From Amoebidium appalachense (lineage: Eukaryota > Ichthyosporea), in assembly GCA_963693365.1 (NCBI GenBank), contig CAVNZM010000011.1, forward strand, positions 2,356,001 to 2,420,000: a stretch of DNA of 64,000 nt. Direction: 5' to 3'. This document shows, piece after piece, positions 1 to 34,524 of this stretch. Under the pieces are notes generated by a model. It ran no database searches, was not told the DNA's origin, and saw nothing but the letters and a program-made list of their open reading frames with translations. The position numbers were made by a program, and so were the translations under genes. Positions within the stretch are counted from its first letter, which is position 1, and each line of letters opens with the position of its first letter.

Positions 1-116
1 CTTACCCCCCCCCCCCCCCCCCCCCCCTCTCTCTTCCTCCCCCCCCCCCCCCCCCCCCCCCCCCCCAAGCATTTATTATTTGTTACTATGTTACCGTCAT
101 TAAAAAATTTGGCGGT

Positions 117-183
<67 letters not shown>

Positions 184-2524
184 AATTGGGGCAGTGAAAG
201 AAAGAAAACCGAGGAATAGGGTGTCTAGGGGTATTTTTTCAGCGGTTGTGGGGGTTGCATGCGCAGAGGTTGCCCATGACGGGGATACTGATGCAAGGCA
301 TATTCAGAGAGCCGGGGTGGGGGGGGGGGAGGGAGGGGGGGGAGGGGGGCACAATAACTCTCTTTCACTGAGGGAAAATTCTGCGTACGCACCTGAGTCC
401 ACTGGAAGACACGCTCAGTCCTGGGCTCATACTTGGATGCGCGGCCATGCACAGCTGCCATCTTGTCTGCATTGTATAATAAAACGGGACAGATCTGGGT
501 GCCCCAACGTCACGTGTGCCCGCCCACACCTCCTATTTGCTGCAAACGAGCGTGTTCACTGAGTCAGTGGAGTGGGGCCGGGTATGTGCTCTTTGTATAT
601 CGACAGGGACTCATGGGTACACATATGTGGTGCTGTAGGTGGTGCAGGCACCACCTGGGGCAACACATACTTCCACTAACCAACGAGGCACAAGAGTGTA
701 AATATTGTGTATATGTGGAGATAGGTGGTCTTTTGGTTATCGGATATTGCCAAAATTTCCTGATTAGGTTTCTACTACATTGGAAAGCACATATTTTTTT
801 GTGTGTTAAATTTTCAAAGTTTAGCCCGGTTGCGACACAGTGTGATCACCAGGCTGAGCTCTGAGTGGATTGCCGGGAGGCGAGCAGGATATATTTTTTC
901 CGGGTAGGACCCCCACCCCACCACACACACACAAACAGACATCTTCCCCCCCTGCAGCTGAATGTGGGAAGGGGCTGGACACAAGTGCACCATCCGATCA
1001 CGAGCAGGTGGGTCCCCCTAAGCCAAAGTGTCCTGATGCTTATAAACCCCCCAAGGCCTCCCACACAAGGACCCCCCAAAGGTCTCCGGCTCAAAAATTT
1101 AGCATGTCTTTGTGCCCTCTCCAGACACCAGAACACCGAGCTCAGGTCAATAGCACCCCCTCGGCACCGCGAATCCGTGGCAGTCGGAGATATCCCCCAC
1201 TTGATTAAGGCGGAAAGAAAAAGTTTACCTACTACATAATGACCATCTCGTCACCGAAAAGGGTATATCCTATATCCAGCAGCAGCAGCATGCATTTGAG
1301 CAAATACATCTCTTCTCAAAATATTACTTCAAATACATGTTACAGCTTTTTTATGGCTTCATACTCAATTAGATAAACAATATATTATTTGACGTCGGTC
1401 GGTCACGGGCTTGAACGCAAGTAACCTGCAGCTGTTGCCCTTTTCATTTTATATATTCGTTTGATATATATCTGCAGCTAGCCCCCATGTAAACTAGCTA
1501 GCTACCTACATCTCTTCGAAATGTGTGATTGCGAGAATTGACCTCTTCAGGCCCGCTCTAATTGATTTGTCTGCCATTGGGTCTCCCTCTCTGTCCCTCT
1601 CTCTTCCCCTCTCCCTTTCACATCTCTCTCTGTCTCTCTCTCTCTCTTTCCGGAAACTCCCCCCCCCCCCCCCCCAAAAAAAAAAAAAAAAAATTCAATT
1701 GCAAACTCTGCCCCCCCCCCCCCCCCCCCCCCCTTCCCCGTCCCTCTTGCACACGTGCCACACGCATGCCATTGGGTCGCAACCAACACACTGAAGCCAC
1801 TCGATTACATATACAGTATTCAAGGCTTAAAAACCATTACGAAAGTTCAGTCTAAAAGACAGCATTGCCTACACCACGTGCATCAATCATGTTCTAATCC
1901 AGCACAATGTCAATTCAGCTTGCTTGCGACTACTTTACTATACATCCAGGGCAGCTGGTAAAGCTTATGTTGTCAAAAGAAGTGTCTGTACATATTTCCA
2001 TAGCTACTGCGGGAAAACTCAACCGTTCAACTAACATACATTCAGAAAACGGATTCACAAAACTGACTGTAAGAAACTCATAGGAAAGGCCCCACTCAGC
2101 TCCAGCAAAACATACTTCGATACAATTGGGCATACGGATCGCTTCAATTACAACCAGCATACATACGACCGAGCCATTCGTTCCTGTCTACTTGACCTTA
2201 TAATGTATTACAGTACTTTGTGCTACACAAACAGTCCTTCATGTTTCTACATAGCCATACATCACCATTAAAGGAAGCTACCAGATATATATATCTGTGT
2301 GGGCATATTGCACCGTGTGTTTATCTACTTATTTGTCCTTGTTATTTGTAGCCCTGACTGTGCTTCCTCAGGAGCCCGGTGCGGAAGATTTACCCTAACT
2401 AGCAAGTGGCTAAGGCTGCTGTGTGGGTGTATTTGTGTGCGGGTATATTGTATCCCTGCCCAATTTGATGTGCACAGCCGCGGTGGGTAAGGGGAAAAGC
2501 AGACGGGAAGGGGGGAGATGCGAA

Positions 2525-2587
<63 letters not shown>

Positions 2588-2631
2588 GGAGGAGAAGGGG
2601 AGAAGGGGACGGAAGGTACGGGAGAAGGGGG

Positions 2632-2665
<34 letters not shown>

Positions 2666-3243
2666 AATGGAGAAGAGGATGGGTTGGTTGGCTAAGCAGG
2701 ATGACTGCTGTCGCTTGGGGGCTGTGGTGGTCTCTGGGGTGTAGCACCCCACCGTCCAAACCCAAGACCCAACGCCCCAAGTAGACCCTTTCGAAGTAAA
2801 TGCATCAGTAGCTGCCTTTGCCCCCCCCCCCCCCCCCCCCTCCCCCCCCCCGGGGGCCCACCCCCCTGTGGGCCCCCTGCTGGATCTTGATCAATATATG
2901 TACCCTCGAAGACAAAACACGGAAAAGAAAAATCGAGAAAGGGTAAATCTGTGAAGTTACGGGTGGCCAATAGAATAATATTTTAAATGTGGGTAAGTTG
3001 TGTGTGCCGTATTGATTTGAGTTTTAGTTTTTTGTCAACCTGTCTCTCAACACTGTTAGGCAACTAGGAGGCTTCAACCAGCTAATGTAATTATTCCTTG
3101 TTGTGGGTGTAATGCGAATAAAAAGAAAAACCAGCTTTCAAACTCTAGTAAGTGAAGGAAGTCTGAACCACAGTGACAGTGGGTGTTCGGAGGGAAAGGA
3201 GAAAGCAGGGGGCCACTGGCGTTGGGGTCGTGGTGGTGTGGTG

Positions 3244-3307
<64 letters not shown>

Positions 3308-3363
3308 GTGGGAGGAGGGTGGGGTGGGGTGGGCTGGGGTGGGCTGGGGGGTAGGAGTGGGTG

Positions 3364-3410
<47 letters not shown>

Positions 3411-3484
3411 CATGATTATTATTAATTTTATTGTTTTTTGGTGGTGGTGGTGGTGGTGGTGGTGGTGGTGGTGGTGGTGGTGGT

Positions 3485-3529
<45 letters not shown>

Positions 3530-4194
3530 AACAGGCCCAGGCGAAGACAAGGAGGGCCCAAGACCCGAACCAACCACATGAGGTGTGCCATACAGCTGAC
3601 CCCTCACCACCCCCCTGCACCCGAACATTAGACATAGGCCATAACTCATAACACAAAAAAACAGGTACATTCGATTACATACAAGCAATGAGGGGGACTA
3701 ATATAAACCTTTTCGCTTGAGCCCGCGAAAGCCTTGTGTATATGTGCGCAAACGTCTAAAAGGAAGCACACAACAGTATTTCAACCATGCACATGCAGCG
3801 TATCTGTACCGTGGATCGTAGGTGGAGCACTTACTCGGTGCGTGGTGTGGCCTCAGCTGTGACGTCAGCAAGCCCCCGTGACAAGATATGGGGGCCCATG
3901 CTTGCTGGTGGCCGTATGGGTGTCTGCGTGGGCCGTACGTAAGTCCACATGCATGACACACACCTAGTTCCATGTCTGTAACTAACCCACTACCTGTCTC
4001 CTGTCTCCTCTTTAATACACGGAGATGCGTGCATAGCCAGAGCATCAATACACTACGCAGTTGAAGCGCTCTCACAAACAGTCACAGTTACTTGGTACAG
4101 CAAAGGCAAACGTGCCCCTTATAGGGAAGGCAGTAATCAAAAATTCGATCACTGCCAATAAATTATAAGCAAAATACAAAAAAAGGTCACGTGC
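1..4194. other. Repeat-rich region without a supported gene
   Basis: This stretch lies downstream of the myosin gene. It holds poly-C at 6-66, (GT)n then poly-G at 121-180, poly-C/poly-A at 1661-1692, very long poly-G runs at 2525-2586 and 2634-2664, (GT)n at 3245-3307, and a compound (ATT)n-(GGT)n-poly-G tract at 3363-3526. Unique sequence lies at 560-860, 1210-1560, 1800-2500, 2880-3200 and 3530-4190, and the parts at 1210-1520 and 1800-2300 are visibly AT-rich. I found no run of exons with consistent phase and no family motif. A tail exon of the myosin or another gene could still hide here. Confidence 0.6.
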
Positions 4195-26497
<22,303 letters not shown>

Positions 26498-27940
26498 GGG
26501 TGCTGTTGGCTGGAAGCCTCGCTGTTGATTGGCTTATGCCGGGCCTTAATCTCTACAACCGCTGGAGTGGTCTATTATTCTGTTTACCAAATACAGCCTT
26601 CTCCACGGAATCACCCCCAACTCTCCGACCGGTAGGGCTCCAAGAATTTTAAGGGAACGTGTTGATGGAAACAAGGAGCAAAAAACTGGCACAGTGCTGG
26701 ACTCTGGATTTGCTACTGAGAGCATCCCTCTTGCTGTGCACCTCGTTCCATGCCCAGCGTGAAACAGTCATATGTTCTAGTGTGTGTGAACGGTAGAGAG
26801 GAGCTGTAGAGAGGGCAAGCTGAAACCCTTGAATGGTGTTCGTCTTTGCGTGCGCGTCTCAGAAACAGCAGAAGCTGTGTACGTTGCGTGCCGTGTGTCC
26901 CAAGCTTGGCTGTGCGGGGCTGGTGCGGGCACAGCCAATCACCAGCCTGGCCCAGTATCATTACCGCCCCGCACTTATTCTTGGTCATACTTATCTCGCC
27001 GGATATCGCCGCCGAGGCCAGTATCCGCATGTTTATCGGTTCTTTCACACTGCCTTTATGTGCTGCCTTCAAATTTTTATTATTGCATTTTTATTTATTT
27101 TTATCCCGTTTCACTCCCGGCGAGGCACTGCCTCAGGGGAGCTCACTGTCTTCCGCCTAAACACAGATCGTACTGTATAGAGCTACTGTATAGCACACTC
27201 ATAAGTCAGGATTCTAGTTGACCCCAACTGGCACTATTTTTAGTTACGCCTTATCCCACGGTTCTGGCCGCAGCAACGCTACACCATGGCCAGCCGGGAG
27301 CGAGCCGGGACACATACACAAACATAAAGACTTGAAAGGGAAAACCCCATGCCGATTGGTCCCCCACTTGAACGATGGGCTGGGATGCCCAAGCGGCGCG
27401 CCGTTGACGTCAGAGGGCCGGTGCTGTTTATGACGTCATGTCTTGCGGTCGGATGATAACAAATTGGTGGTGCTGCTTGACGTGGTCTGGGGTGATGGCT
27501 TCTAGGGGGCGGCCAGACCGGTGGACTGATCGAGGCAGAACAAAAATCGGAAGTAACCAGGATCGATCCTACGCCTTTGAGCCTCCTTAACACGCAGAGA
27601 TCTTACCATTGCACCAACCCGCCCCCCTCCCTCCCCAGTCTGACCCCCCCCCCCCCCCCCCCCCCCCGGTGCTGCCTTTAAATACCAGGCATCTTTCTTG
27701 TAGCCCTTGCTTTTCCTCTATCTTATTTTCCTTCAAGAAAAAAGGGGAAAAGGGCACCTATTCCGCAAGCTTCGCGATCGCGACAAACGGGTTCTTCGAA
27801 GAACAAACATTCATAGCGTAGTAAAGGCCCGTGTATCGTAGGGCAAACTTGACGTGCACGTGGCAACTGCAAATTAAATAGCTCAGTGAATAAATTCAGT
27901 CTGAGTGTGTAATCGGGCGGGGGTGGTGGTAGTGGTGGCG

Positions 27941-27971
<31 letters not shown>

Positions 27972-28443
27972 GTGAGTGTGTGTGAGCGTGTGGTGTGTGT
28001 GTGTGTGTGTGTGTGTGCGTGCGCGTGGCACGTGTGTACGTTTGTACGTGTGTGTGTGTGTGTGTGTGTGTGACTGTGAGTGTGCTGGAGTGGGCGTCGA
28101 TGACTGAATGTATGTGTGTATGCGTGCGGGTGTGTGTGCGTGTTGGGGGGTAGGGGGGTGGGGTGGGGTGGGTGGGTGATGGTGGGTCGGTGGGTGGGTG
28201 GGTGGTGGGGGGCACATACAACGACATAGACTCGAACTGGAAAGGGCACTGTGATGTACATTCATTGCACTCTTAGGTTGGGGCGGGCTGCCCGGCTGCC
28301 CGCCAGGGGCACCATGTTTTAGATACGTATCAAGAATCGGACTGGATATTGCTCATATGCATACTTGCCAAGTGTGATTTGCCTTGTCTCTCAGCCAACA
28401 AAAAAAAAACTAACCTCAGGATCAAGCTCTGCTCCGGTAATTA
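26498..28443. other. Spacer between RPB6 3' end and myosin 5' end
   Basis: Both flanking genes are on the minus strand, so this interval should hold the RPB6 3' UTR and the myosin promoter and 5' UTR. Bases 26530-27480 are mostly unique sequence. A tRNA-like Pol III promoter lies at 27540-27625 and poly-C at 27644-27667. From 27940 to 28200 there are broken (GT)n and (GGGT)n tracts. I found no further exon; a second, non-coding myosin exon cannot be excluded. Confidence 0.5.
27540..27625 (-). ncRNA. tRNA-like Pol III promoter sequence, probable SINE head
   Basis: On the minus strand TGGTGCAATGG (27606-27616) fits the A-box TRGYNNARNGG, and GATCGATCC (27561-27569) fits the B-box GWTCRANNC. 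About 37 bases separate them, as in tRNA genes. The B-box sits in a short palindrome, as a T-arm would. The bases that should form the acceptor stem do not pair and the anticodon arm is poor, so it is not a working tRNA gene. A tRNA-derived SINE continuing toward 27230, or an old tRNA pseudogene, fits best. Confidence 0.4.
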
Positions 28444-31234
28444 TTAGTCAATTAGAAGTTCTTCACATGTCCAGTCTTCATAACTGCCATCGGGGAGGTA
28501 GCGCCGCACAATGATGGGAATCTTGTGTTCTGCAAAAGTTGAAAGGAAGAAAATGTATTAGTTATGACGCAACTTCGATATCGAGGAGGAAAGAAACGAA
28601 AATGTTCACGTCTCAAAGCGGACATGCACTGGGCAAATGGCAGACTGCAGACGGACACATCAACCCATGGACACACATAAATATCTGAACCCCCCAAGGC
28701 CAACATGTACCATTCTGACGACACGTACTTGCTCTCACCTTCTATACAAGCGGAAAACGAACCCTGCAATGCCCTCCCACATTCTCTACCCCACTACCCC
28801 ACACTTACAATGTCTTTGCAGAACTCTCCTTCCAGCTTATACGCTACTTATGATTAGCCATACACCAGAGCATCTGTACATTGAGCATCAAATAGCTTGC
28901 TTTGCGACCACACATACCAGCACACTGTGGGTATGCATGGCCTCACAGCCATAAACATTTGAAGTCTGCGTGCAAATACACAAGTGTGCATACACAAACA
29001 TAGGGGCGCACAAACACAAACAGAAACACACACACACACACGCACACACACACACACACACAGACACACACACACACACACAAGCGTGCACACATAAACG
29101 TACGAGCGCGCACGCACGCACACGCACACACGCACGCACACACGCACACACATTCACACACATTCACACACACACACACACACACATTCACACAAGCACA
29201 CACACACATTCACACACACACACACACGCACACACGCACACACTCACACGCACACGCACACGCACACGCACACACACACACACACACACACACTATAACA
29301 GACACACACACACACACACACACCTACCTTTGAGCTCCTTCATAGCAATTTGCAGCGGATCTGTCTCACCACCCAACTCCACCATGATCGGCGCGTTCAT
29401 ACTGGACGCAGACCAACATCGTCAAAAACTATCATTGTATTAACCCACAGAACTACTTCCTTCCCTCGGCATGTTTGCAGCCACATCCCATTTGTGCAGC
29501 ACGAGGCTTCAGTCTTTTTGCCTTAGCACTATCAGGAGCTCAACAGCCTGGAAAAGCAAAAAAACCAACGACTTGCAGCACATTTAACTCACACAGCCAT
29601 TACACATTCAAGAACACCTGACTGCATAAGCCACAAACAGAACACACATGCACGCGCACCAGTCAGTCACATGACATTCATAGACGAAGTATGCAGGGGT
29701 CCTCATGCAAGCAGACAAATTCACAAAACGTCACCCCCAGCTGAGGCTAACAGCCATGAGAACCATCCCCAGCACATACCTAATCTGCAGTGCCCGTGTG
29801 CCCAGTACACGTGCCCTCTCATACTTGGTCATGTACGGTGTTGTTGTGCGCTGCTTCTTTGCACCCTCGCCTATGTAATGTCCCTCTGTCGTGCCAAATC
29901 AGTTCATGCCCATCAGCCGTGCTAGCCCAACTATCAAAAGCGTGTACACACGCACAGATACACGCAACCACCCACCAAATCCACCCACCCACCCCACCCA
30001 ACCCCCAACCACACTCACTTTGTCTCTACATACATTGCATGCACAAATGTGTATGTGTACACACCCACCCACCCACCCACCCACCCACCCAATTTCACTC
30101 CCGATAATATCACAGAATCGAAAGGCTTTTACTGTCGAAGCAAGCCGTCAGCTTTACAACCTCCCCTCTGCTTCCTTCCCCCCTTAACCACCTATCATCA
30201 TCATATGGGGACGAAACCATTTTCCAACCTGCCATAAATCCCTACACGATGTGCTCCACAATAATTCTTCCGCACGTACGGTGCCCATACCCAATTACAA
30301 CAAAGAAAGAACTATAGCCCCCCCCCCCCCCCCCTCTCTTTCTCACAATGAAAGGGGGAAGGAGCAGACGTGCAAACACATGTTTGGGTGCAGACCCTAC
30401 CTGCATCAAGAAATTCTACGTTCTCTTCTTCCTCGTTCTCCTCTTGTTGCTGCATCCCACAAGTCTAGTGTTAACCTCCCCCCCTCTGCCCCTTCCCCCC
30501 CCCCCCCACCACCACCACACACAACACACACCCCTCTCCCTCAAATGCCCCAAACACACACACACATACACAACGCATTGAAAAAAACAATCCAAACCTT
30601 GCAGTCCATATCCCCAACTTTTACCATTCGACGGCTTCTATCAACTCCTGCTCGTATTACCAGTATTCACACGCTCCAGGGCCCAAGCGCCTTGCTTGCC
30701 ACACAAAACTGCCAACCCCGCCTCCCCCCCTCCCCCCTCCCCCCCCCCCCCCCCCCACACACACACCCTTCCCAGCCCTTTTCCAAGGGAGTGGCGGGGG
30801 GGGGGGGGGGGGGGGGGGAGGGGGGGAGGGGGGAGGGGGGCAACGGAGGCGAGGAATTGCCAGAAGAGGTAATAGAAGCCACATGTCGGGTTAAGTGATT
30901 ATAAAATCATGAGAGTACAAGAGACACATACGGGATCAAGAAACAAATACCCAGCCACAAAGTACAAGTGAAAGCGGACCCCCCCCCCTCTCCCCGGCCC
31001 CCCATTCCCTGGACATCAGCACCGGCTAAAGGCCACCACCGGTCTATCCTTCCCCTCTCTCCCCTCCCCCCAACCCCACGCACTTTGGTTCATCACCACA
31101 AGCACAGCCACAAACTATCTAACCCCCCCCCCCCACCCACCCACCCACACACACACACCCCTTGCCCTCGCCACAACAAAAGCCTACTGCCATCATTGTA
31201 TCCTCCCCTCCCTCCCCCTCCTCCCCCTCCCGCC

Positions 31235-31300
<66 letters not shown>

Positions 31301-32140
31301 ACACCTCCCTTCAAACTCTTCTTGTCCCGTCAGAACAACAACTGTCCCACTGCCATGTGGCCAAAATCTCTTTCCTCCTCCCCCTCCCCCCCCCCCCCAA
31401 CACACACACACACACACACACGCACACTCACACGCACACACACCGGGCACGTCACAACTAACAGATGTCGCAACCGTGCTTTGGTCGGATAGGGTTTACG
31501 AATATAAGTGCCAAGTTTTCTTTAGTAGCTGACAGGTCCTCAAATTGCTTATTCCTTGACTACCTTACTGCATGGACACAGGTTATCCACTCGCGAGTTA
31601 TCACTGCCAACTTCCTGCCCACGTGTGTCCTTTCGTGCCAGGTATGCATGATGTGCACTTTGCACAAAACAAAGTGCGAATGCTCGAGTGTGTTGGTGTG
31701 CAAGGTTTGTTTCAGCATGTGTGTGTGTACCTGCACTGGTACGTATGTGCTTGTGTATGCGTTCCTATCGGTGTGTAGGTGCTCGTAAGCGTACCCCCAC
31801 CCACCTCCATTTCTTCGTCAAAGTTGTCGTCCATTTCATAGTCGTCCATGTCTCCCCCGTCTCCCCCTCCATATCTGCAACCCCTACTTTAGTTTTCGAC
31901 CCAACCACCTGTGTACCATTCTTGTATCTCTGTTTTATAGTGCCAACCTTGTATCTCTTTTTATAGTGCAGTCTGCGCATAACACAGACAGCCTGTTCCA
32001 CCACCATAGACACAGGTAGCTTGATCATTCGTCGAGTACAGGGGGGACTTCAAATCTTGGCACTTATTCGTTTGGAAAAAATCTGAAGAGCCACATAGAA
32101 ATTGTGATGCTGCTGCTTACCCTCCCTCGTCGTCCGACAT
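28444..32140 (-). CDS. RPB6: RPB6, common subunit of RNA polymerases I, II and III
   Basis: This is the small shared subunit that helps hold the clamp and assembly of the largest subunit in all three nuclear RNA polymerases. Exons are 32121-32140, 31805-31874 (or to 31801), about 29780-29870 (acceptor 29870 or 29885), 29328-29401 and 28444-28529 with stop TAA. The N-terminus, MSDDEGG then [12 protein letters not shown], is short and acidic as in the family. The conserved core is present: [20 protein letters not shown] in exon 3, then [20 protein letters not shown] in exon 4 and [18 protein letters not shown] in exon 5. Total length is about 112-117 residues against about 127 in human; the missing part is the variable acidic linker between exons 2 and 3. 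That 2-kb intron has no clean phase-0 junction: a donor one codon later plus the acceptor at 29870 solves it, or a small exon has been missed. The gene is divergent from the enoyl-CoA hydratase gene. Confidence 0.95.
28970..29327. repeat. (CA)n-rich tract with CACG and ATTCACACAC variants
   Basis: This 350-bp tract fills most of the RPB6 intron between exons 4 and 5. In the sense direction it begins at the exon 4 donor as GTAGGTGTGTGTG. It contains interrupted (CA)n with ACGC and CATTCACACA units and no coding sequence. Confidence 0.9.
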
Positions 32141-34524
32141 TCTTGGTGGTCAGTGCCTTGAGCAGTGCCGGGACTTCGTCAGTGTGTGTAAATTGTATAT
32201 TCCGATTGAAAGCTGGGGAGCATATGGTATAAACACAATTTGTGGCCAAAATGGCGTGCGACCTCTGAAACAAGTATGCGGCTAAACTGGCGTCTCTTGT
32301 CACTATCACCAAATACGAAAAAAAAAAACGTTCAGCTGATTATGCTTCAATTGAACAAGTGAAATCCAAGTAAGCACAGAGCATCTCCTACTGTTCTGTT
32401 CTCACAGACCGGGTAGTGACGTGTCACATGCACAGTCGTACCTAATTATAGTAGCTTAAAGATCTTTAATATCTATTTATAGAAGAAATTGGCCCAACTA
32501 ATGATGTCGCAAACTTTTTTCGCGCCAAAACTTTCACCGGAACAGTCGCAGTCAAACGTTGTCTGAGTAAGGAGGCCTTGTGTCTGAGACGTCCGAGTCT
32601 GGACTCAAGCTTGGTTTGGTTTCTAAAGCTTGACTTGGAGGTCCTACAGCCTCAGGCCGAACGTACACTACAGTAATCATACGGCACAGTGTAGTTGCTC
32701 CCGTGCCCCTGCTATTTTTTTTGCACGCGAATGGTGTGCGAGTAACTCCAGATTCTGCTATGTTTCAGAGGGCACTACGGCAAGCTTGCAGACTTTTCAC
32801 TTCAGTGCACCATGAACGCCTTCACAGGGGAGCCATAACCCCACCTTAGCCGGTTGTCAGTATTCATTTGTGTGGCCTAGACAGCAACTAAACTTACACA
32901 CGAATACGCACACGATTCAATACCCGGATGATATTCCTACTTTTTTTTAATGTTTTATAAAGACTTTTTTTTGGCGCGCAAAAGTTTCATGCCATGGTTC
33001 AGCCAGATAATTATTTATTTAAATTCAAAAACGCCTGCTGCCAGTTCAGGCATCGCAAGGACAAATTCTGCCCTGGGCTACAACGCTGCACCTACGTCTA
33101 TACATAAACTCGCGCAATCCAAACACACACTGCTAAAAGGGTGGAACACGCGACTAGAGCAAGCTTTTCACTTGGTGTTGTGGTGAGTACAAAAACTTTG
33201 AGATCGAACTATCCCGGGACCTGCCTTTGCAGGAGATCACAGTTTTTCAAACATGTGACTAACAACTTCGCGGCAACACAGTTATGTGAGCACAGGTATA
33301 TTGGATTTCTGTGCTTTGGAACCCCCCCGCGCCCCCCTCCCCCACCCCTCCTCCCCGCACTCGTCTCCCTTCATGAGTTACCTGATCCCCCCCCCCCCCC
33401 CCCCCCCTCCCCCCAGGGGCTTAGCATGGCTCCTAATACGCACAGCTGTGCAAAAGGCAGACTCAACCTTAGTAATTTGTACGCATTTGAAAGGCACAAT
33501 CTTGGAACTTTCTTCAAGTCTGGTGTCTCACTCTCCGTGTCATAATTTTTGTGCTGTGTGTACCAGTGGCTCATTCAAGGCAGTTCAAACACGTATACTG
33601 TGTGGCAAACAGGTAGTATTGAGATAGATGCTTGCCTGGGAAGGCCCTTGGAAGGACCATCACGTGGTTGCCACACCCACGGCTATTGAGAAGAGAGAAA
33701 CCCCTTCCCGCCCAATTCTGCAGATGCAGCTGCCTCGCTAGGCCAAGAGATATCCCAAACTTTCCCGGAAAGACGTACACTGTAAGTGACTATTGCGTTC
33801 CTTTGCAACCAAAAACCCGTGCACCAGACATGTTATACTTCGTTTTTTGGGACGGTGGAAGCGGTTATGGGAGGATCATCGAGTCAAGCCTGATTTTTTG
33901 GTTTACTAGGCTACTGCATCAACCTACTTGACGAGGCTACATAGTACAACTATCACATCTTGAGCTGAAGCTAGGTATACGCACCGTTATCCCTTGTCAT
34001 GACGAGTTGTGTGGCCAGTTCACATGCAAACAGATTGCAGATAGTAGTTTTTATTTACCAGGGCAGTATATTTTGCATAAACACCTGTGTACTTCAACAA
34101 ATAAGATGCATACTTAGTTGGGCACCAGGCTCAGGGGCCTCCGTTGCCGTTGGTCTTTGGCAGGGCCCTTGCAAAAAGCGCTGCAGTCGTGCACGGGCTG
34201 TCTCAGTTGTCAGTAGTACGTACGTGACAGGGTCGTCGGCTATTGGATAGCGCTTGGTCTTTCATATTTATGATACAGGGAGTCTTTAATTGGTTTAAAA
34301 CACTTTGTAAAGGTTTGTAAAGATTATAATAATTGTAAGACTATATATATATTTTAATGCGAGCACTAGTTTTGGCCGGTTCGTTTTTGACCTCTCCTGA
34401 GTCGTCTGAGCGACGCCATCCTTGCCGTGGCGCCAAAGAAATTTTTTTTTGTCTGCACTCGAGCCATTCAGGCTGCCGACAACTCGTGCGTCTCTGTCTG
34501 TCTACCCCCCACCTCGTCGCAAGA
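32141..34524. promoter_or_regulatory. Divergent promoter interval, RPB6 / enoyl-CoA hydratase
   Basis: RPB6 starts leftward at 32140 and the hydratase rightward at 34525, so this 2.4 kb must hold both promoters and 5' UTRs. It is largely free of microsatellites; the exception is C-rich sequence at 33330-33417. Most of it is unique sequence. ORFs near 33632-33931 have no recognisable motif. A TATA-like tract lies at 34342-34356. Confidence 0.6.
34342..34356 (+). promoter_or_regulatory. ECHS1: TATA-like tract upstream of enoyl-CoA hydratase
   Basis: TATATATATATTTTA lies about 170 bases before the ATG, in otherwise mixed sequence, followed by a GC-richer probable 5' UTR. The position is compatible with a TATA element, but AT-rich sequence is also common in this interval, so this is weak. 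Confidence 0.3.

Noticed and set aside
870-1208. 112-codon Pro/Ser/Arg-rich ORF ending before AT-rich sequence, with a TGCAG and an AGCAG|GTGGGT inside
   Set aside because: It could be a terminal exon, but no domain or neighbouring exon supports it and the opposite strand is equally open.
2321-2790. Poly-Gly / poly-Pro ORFs around the 60-G run
   Set aside because: Pure homopolymer translation; run lengths of this size are also uncertain in assemblies.
33632-33931. 100-codon ORF in the divergent promoter interval, also open on the minus strand
   Set aside because: No homology recognised, both strands are open, and no splice pattern links it to either neighbour.
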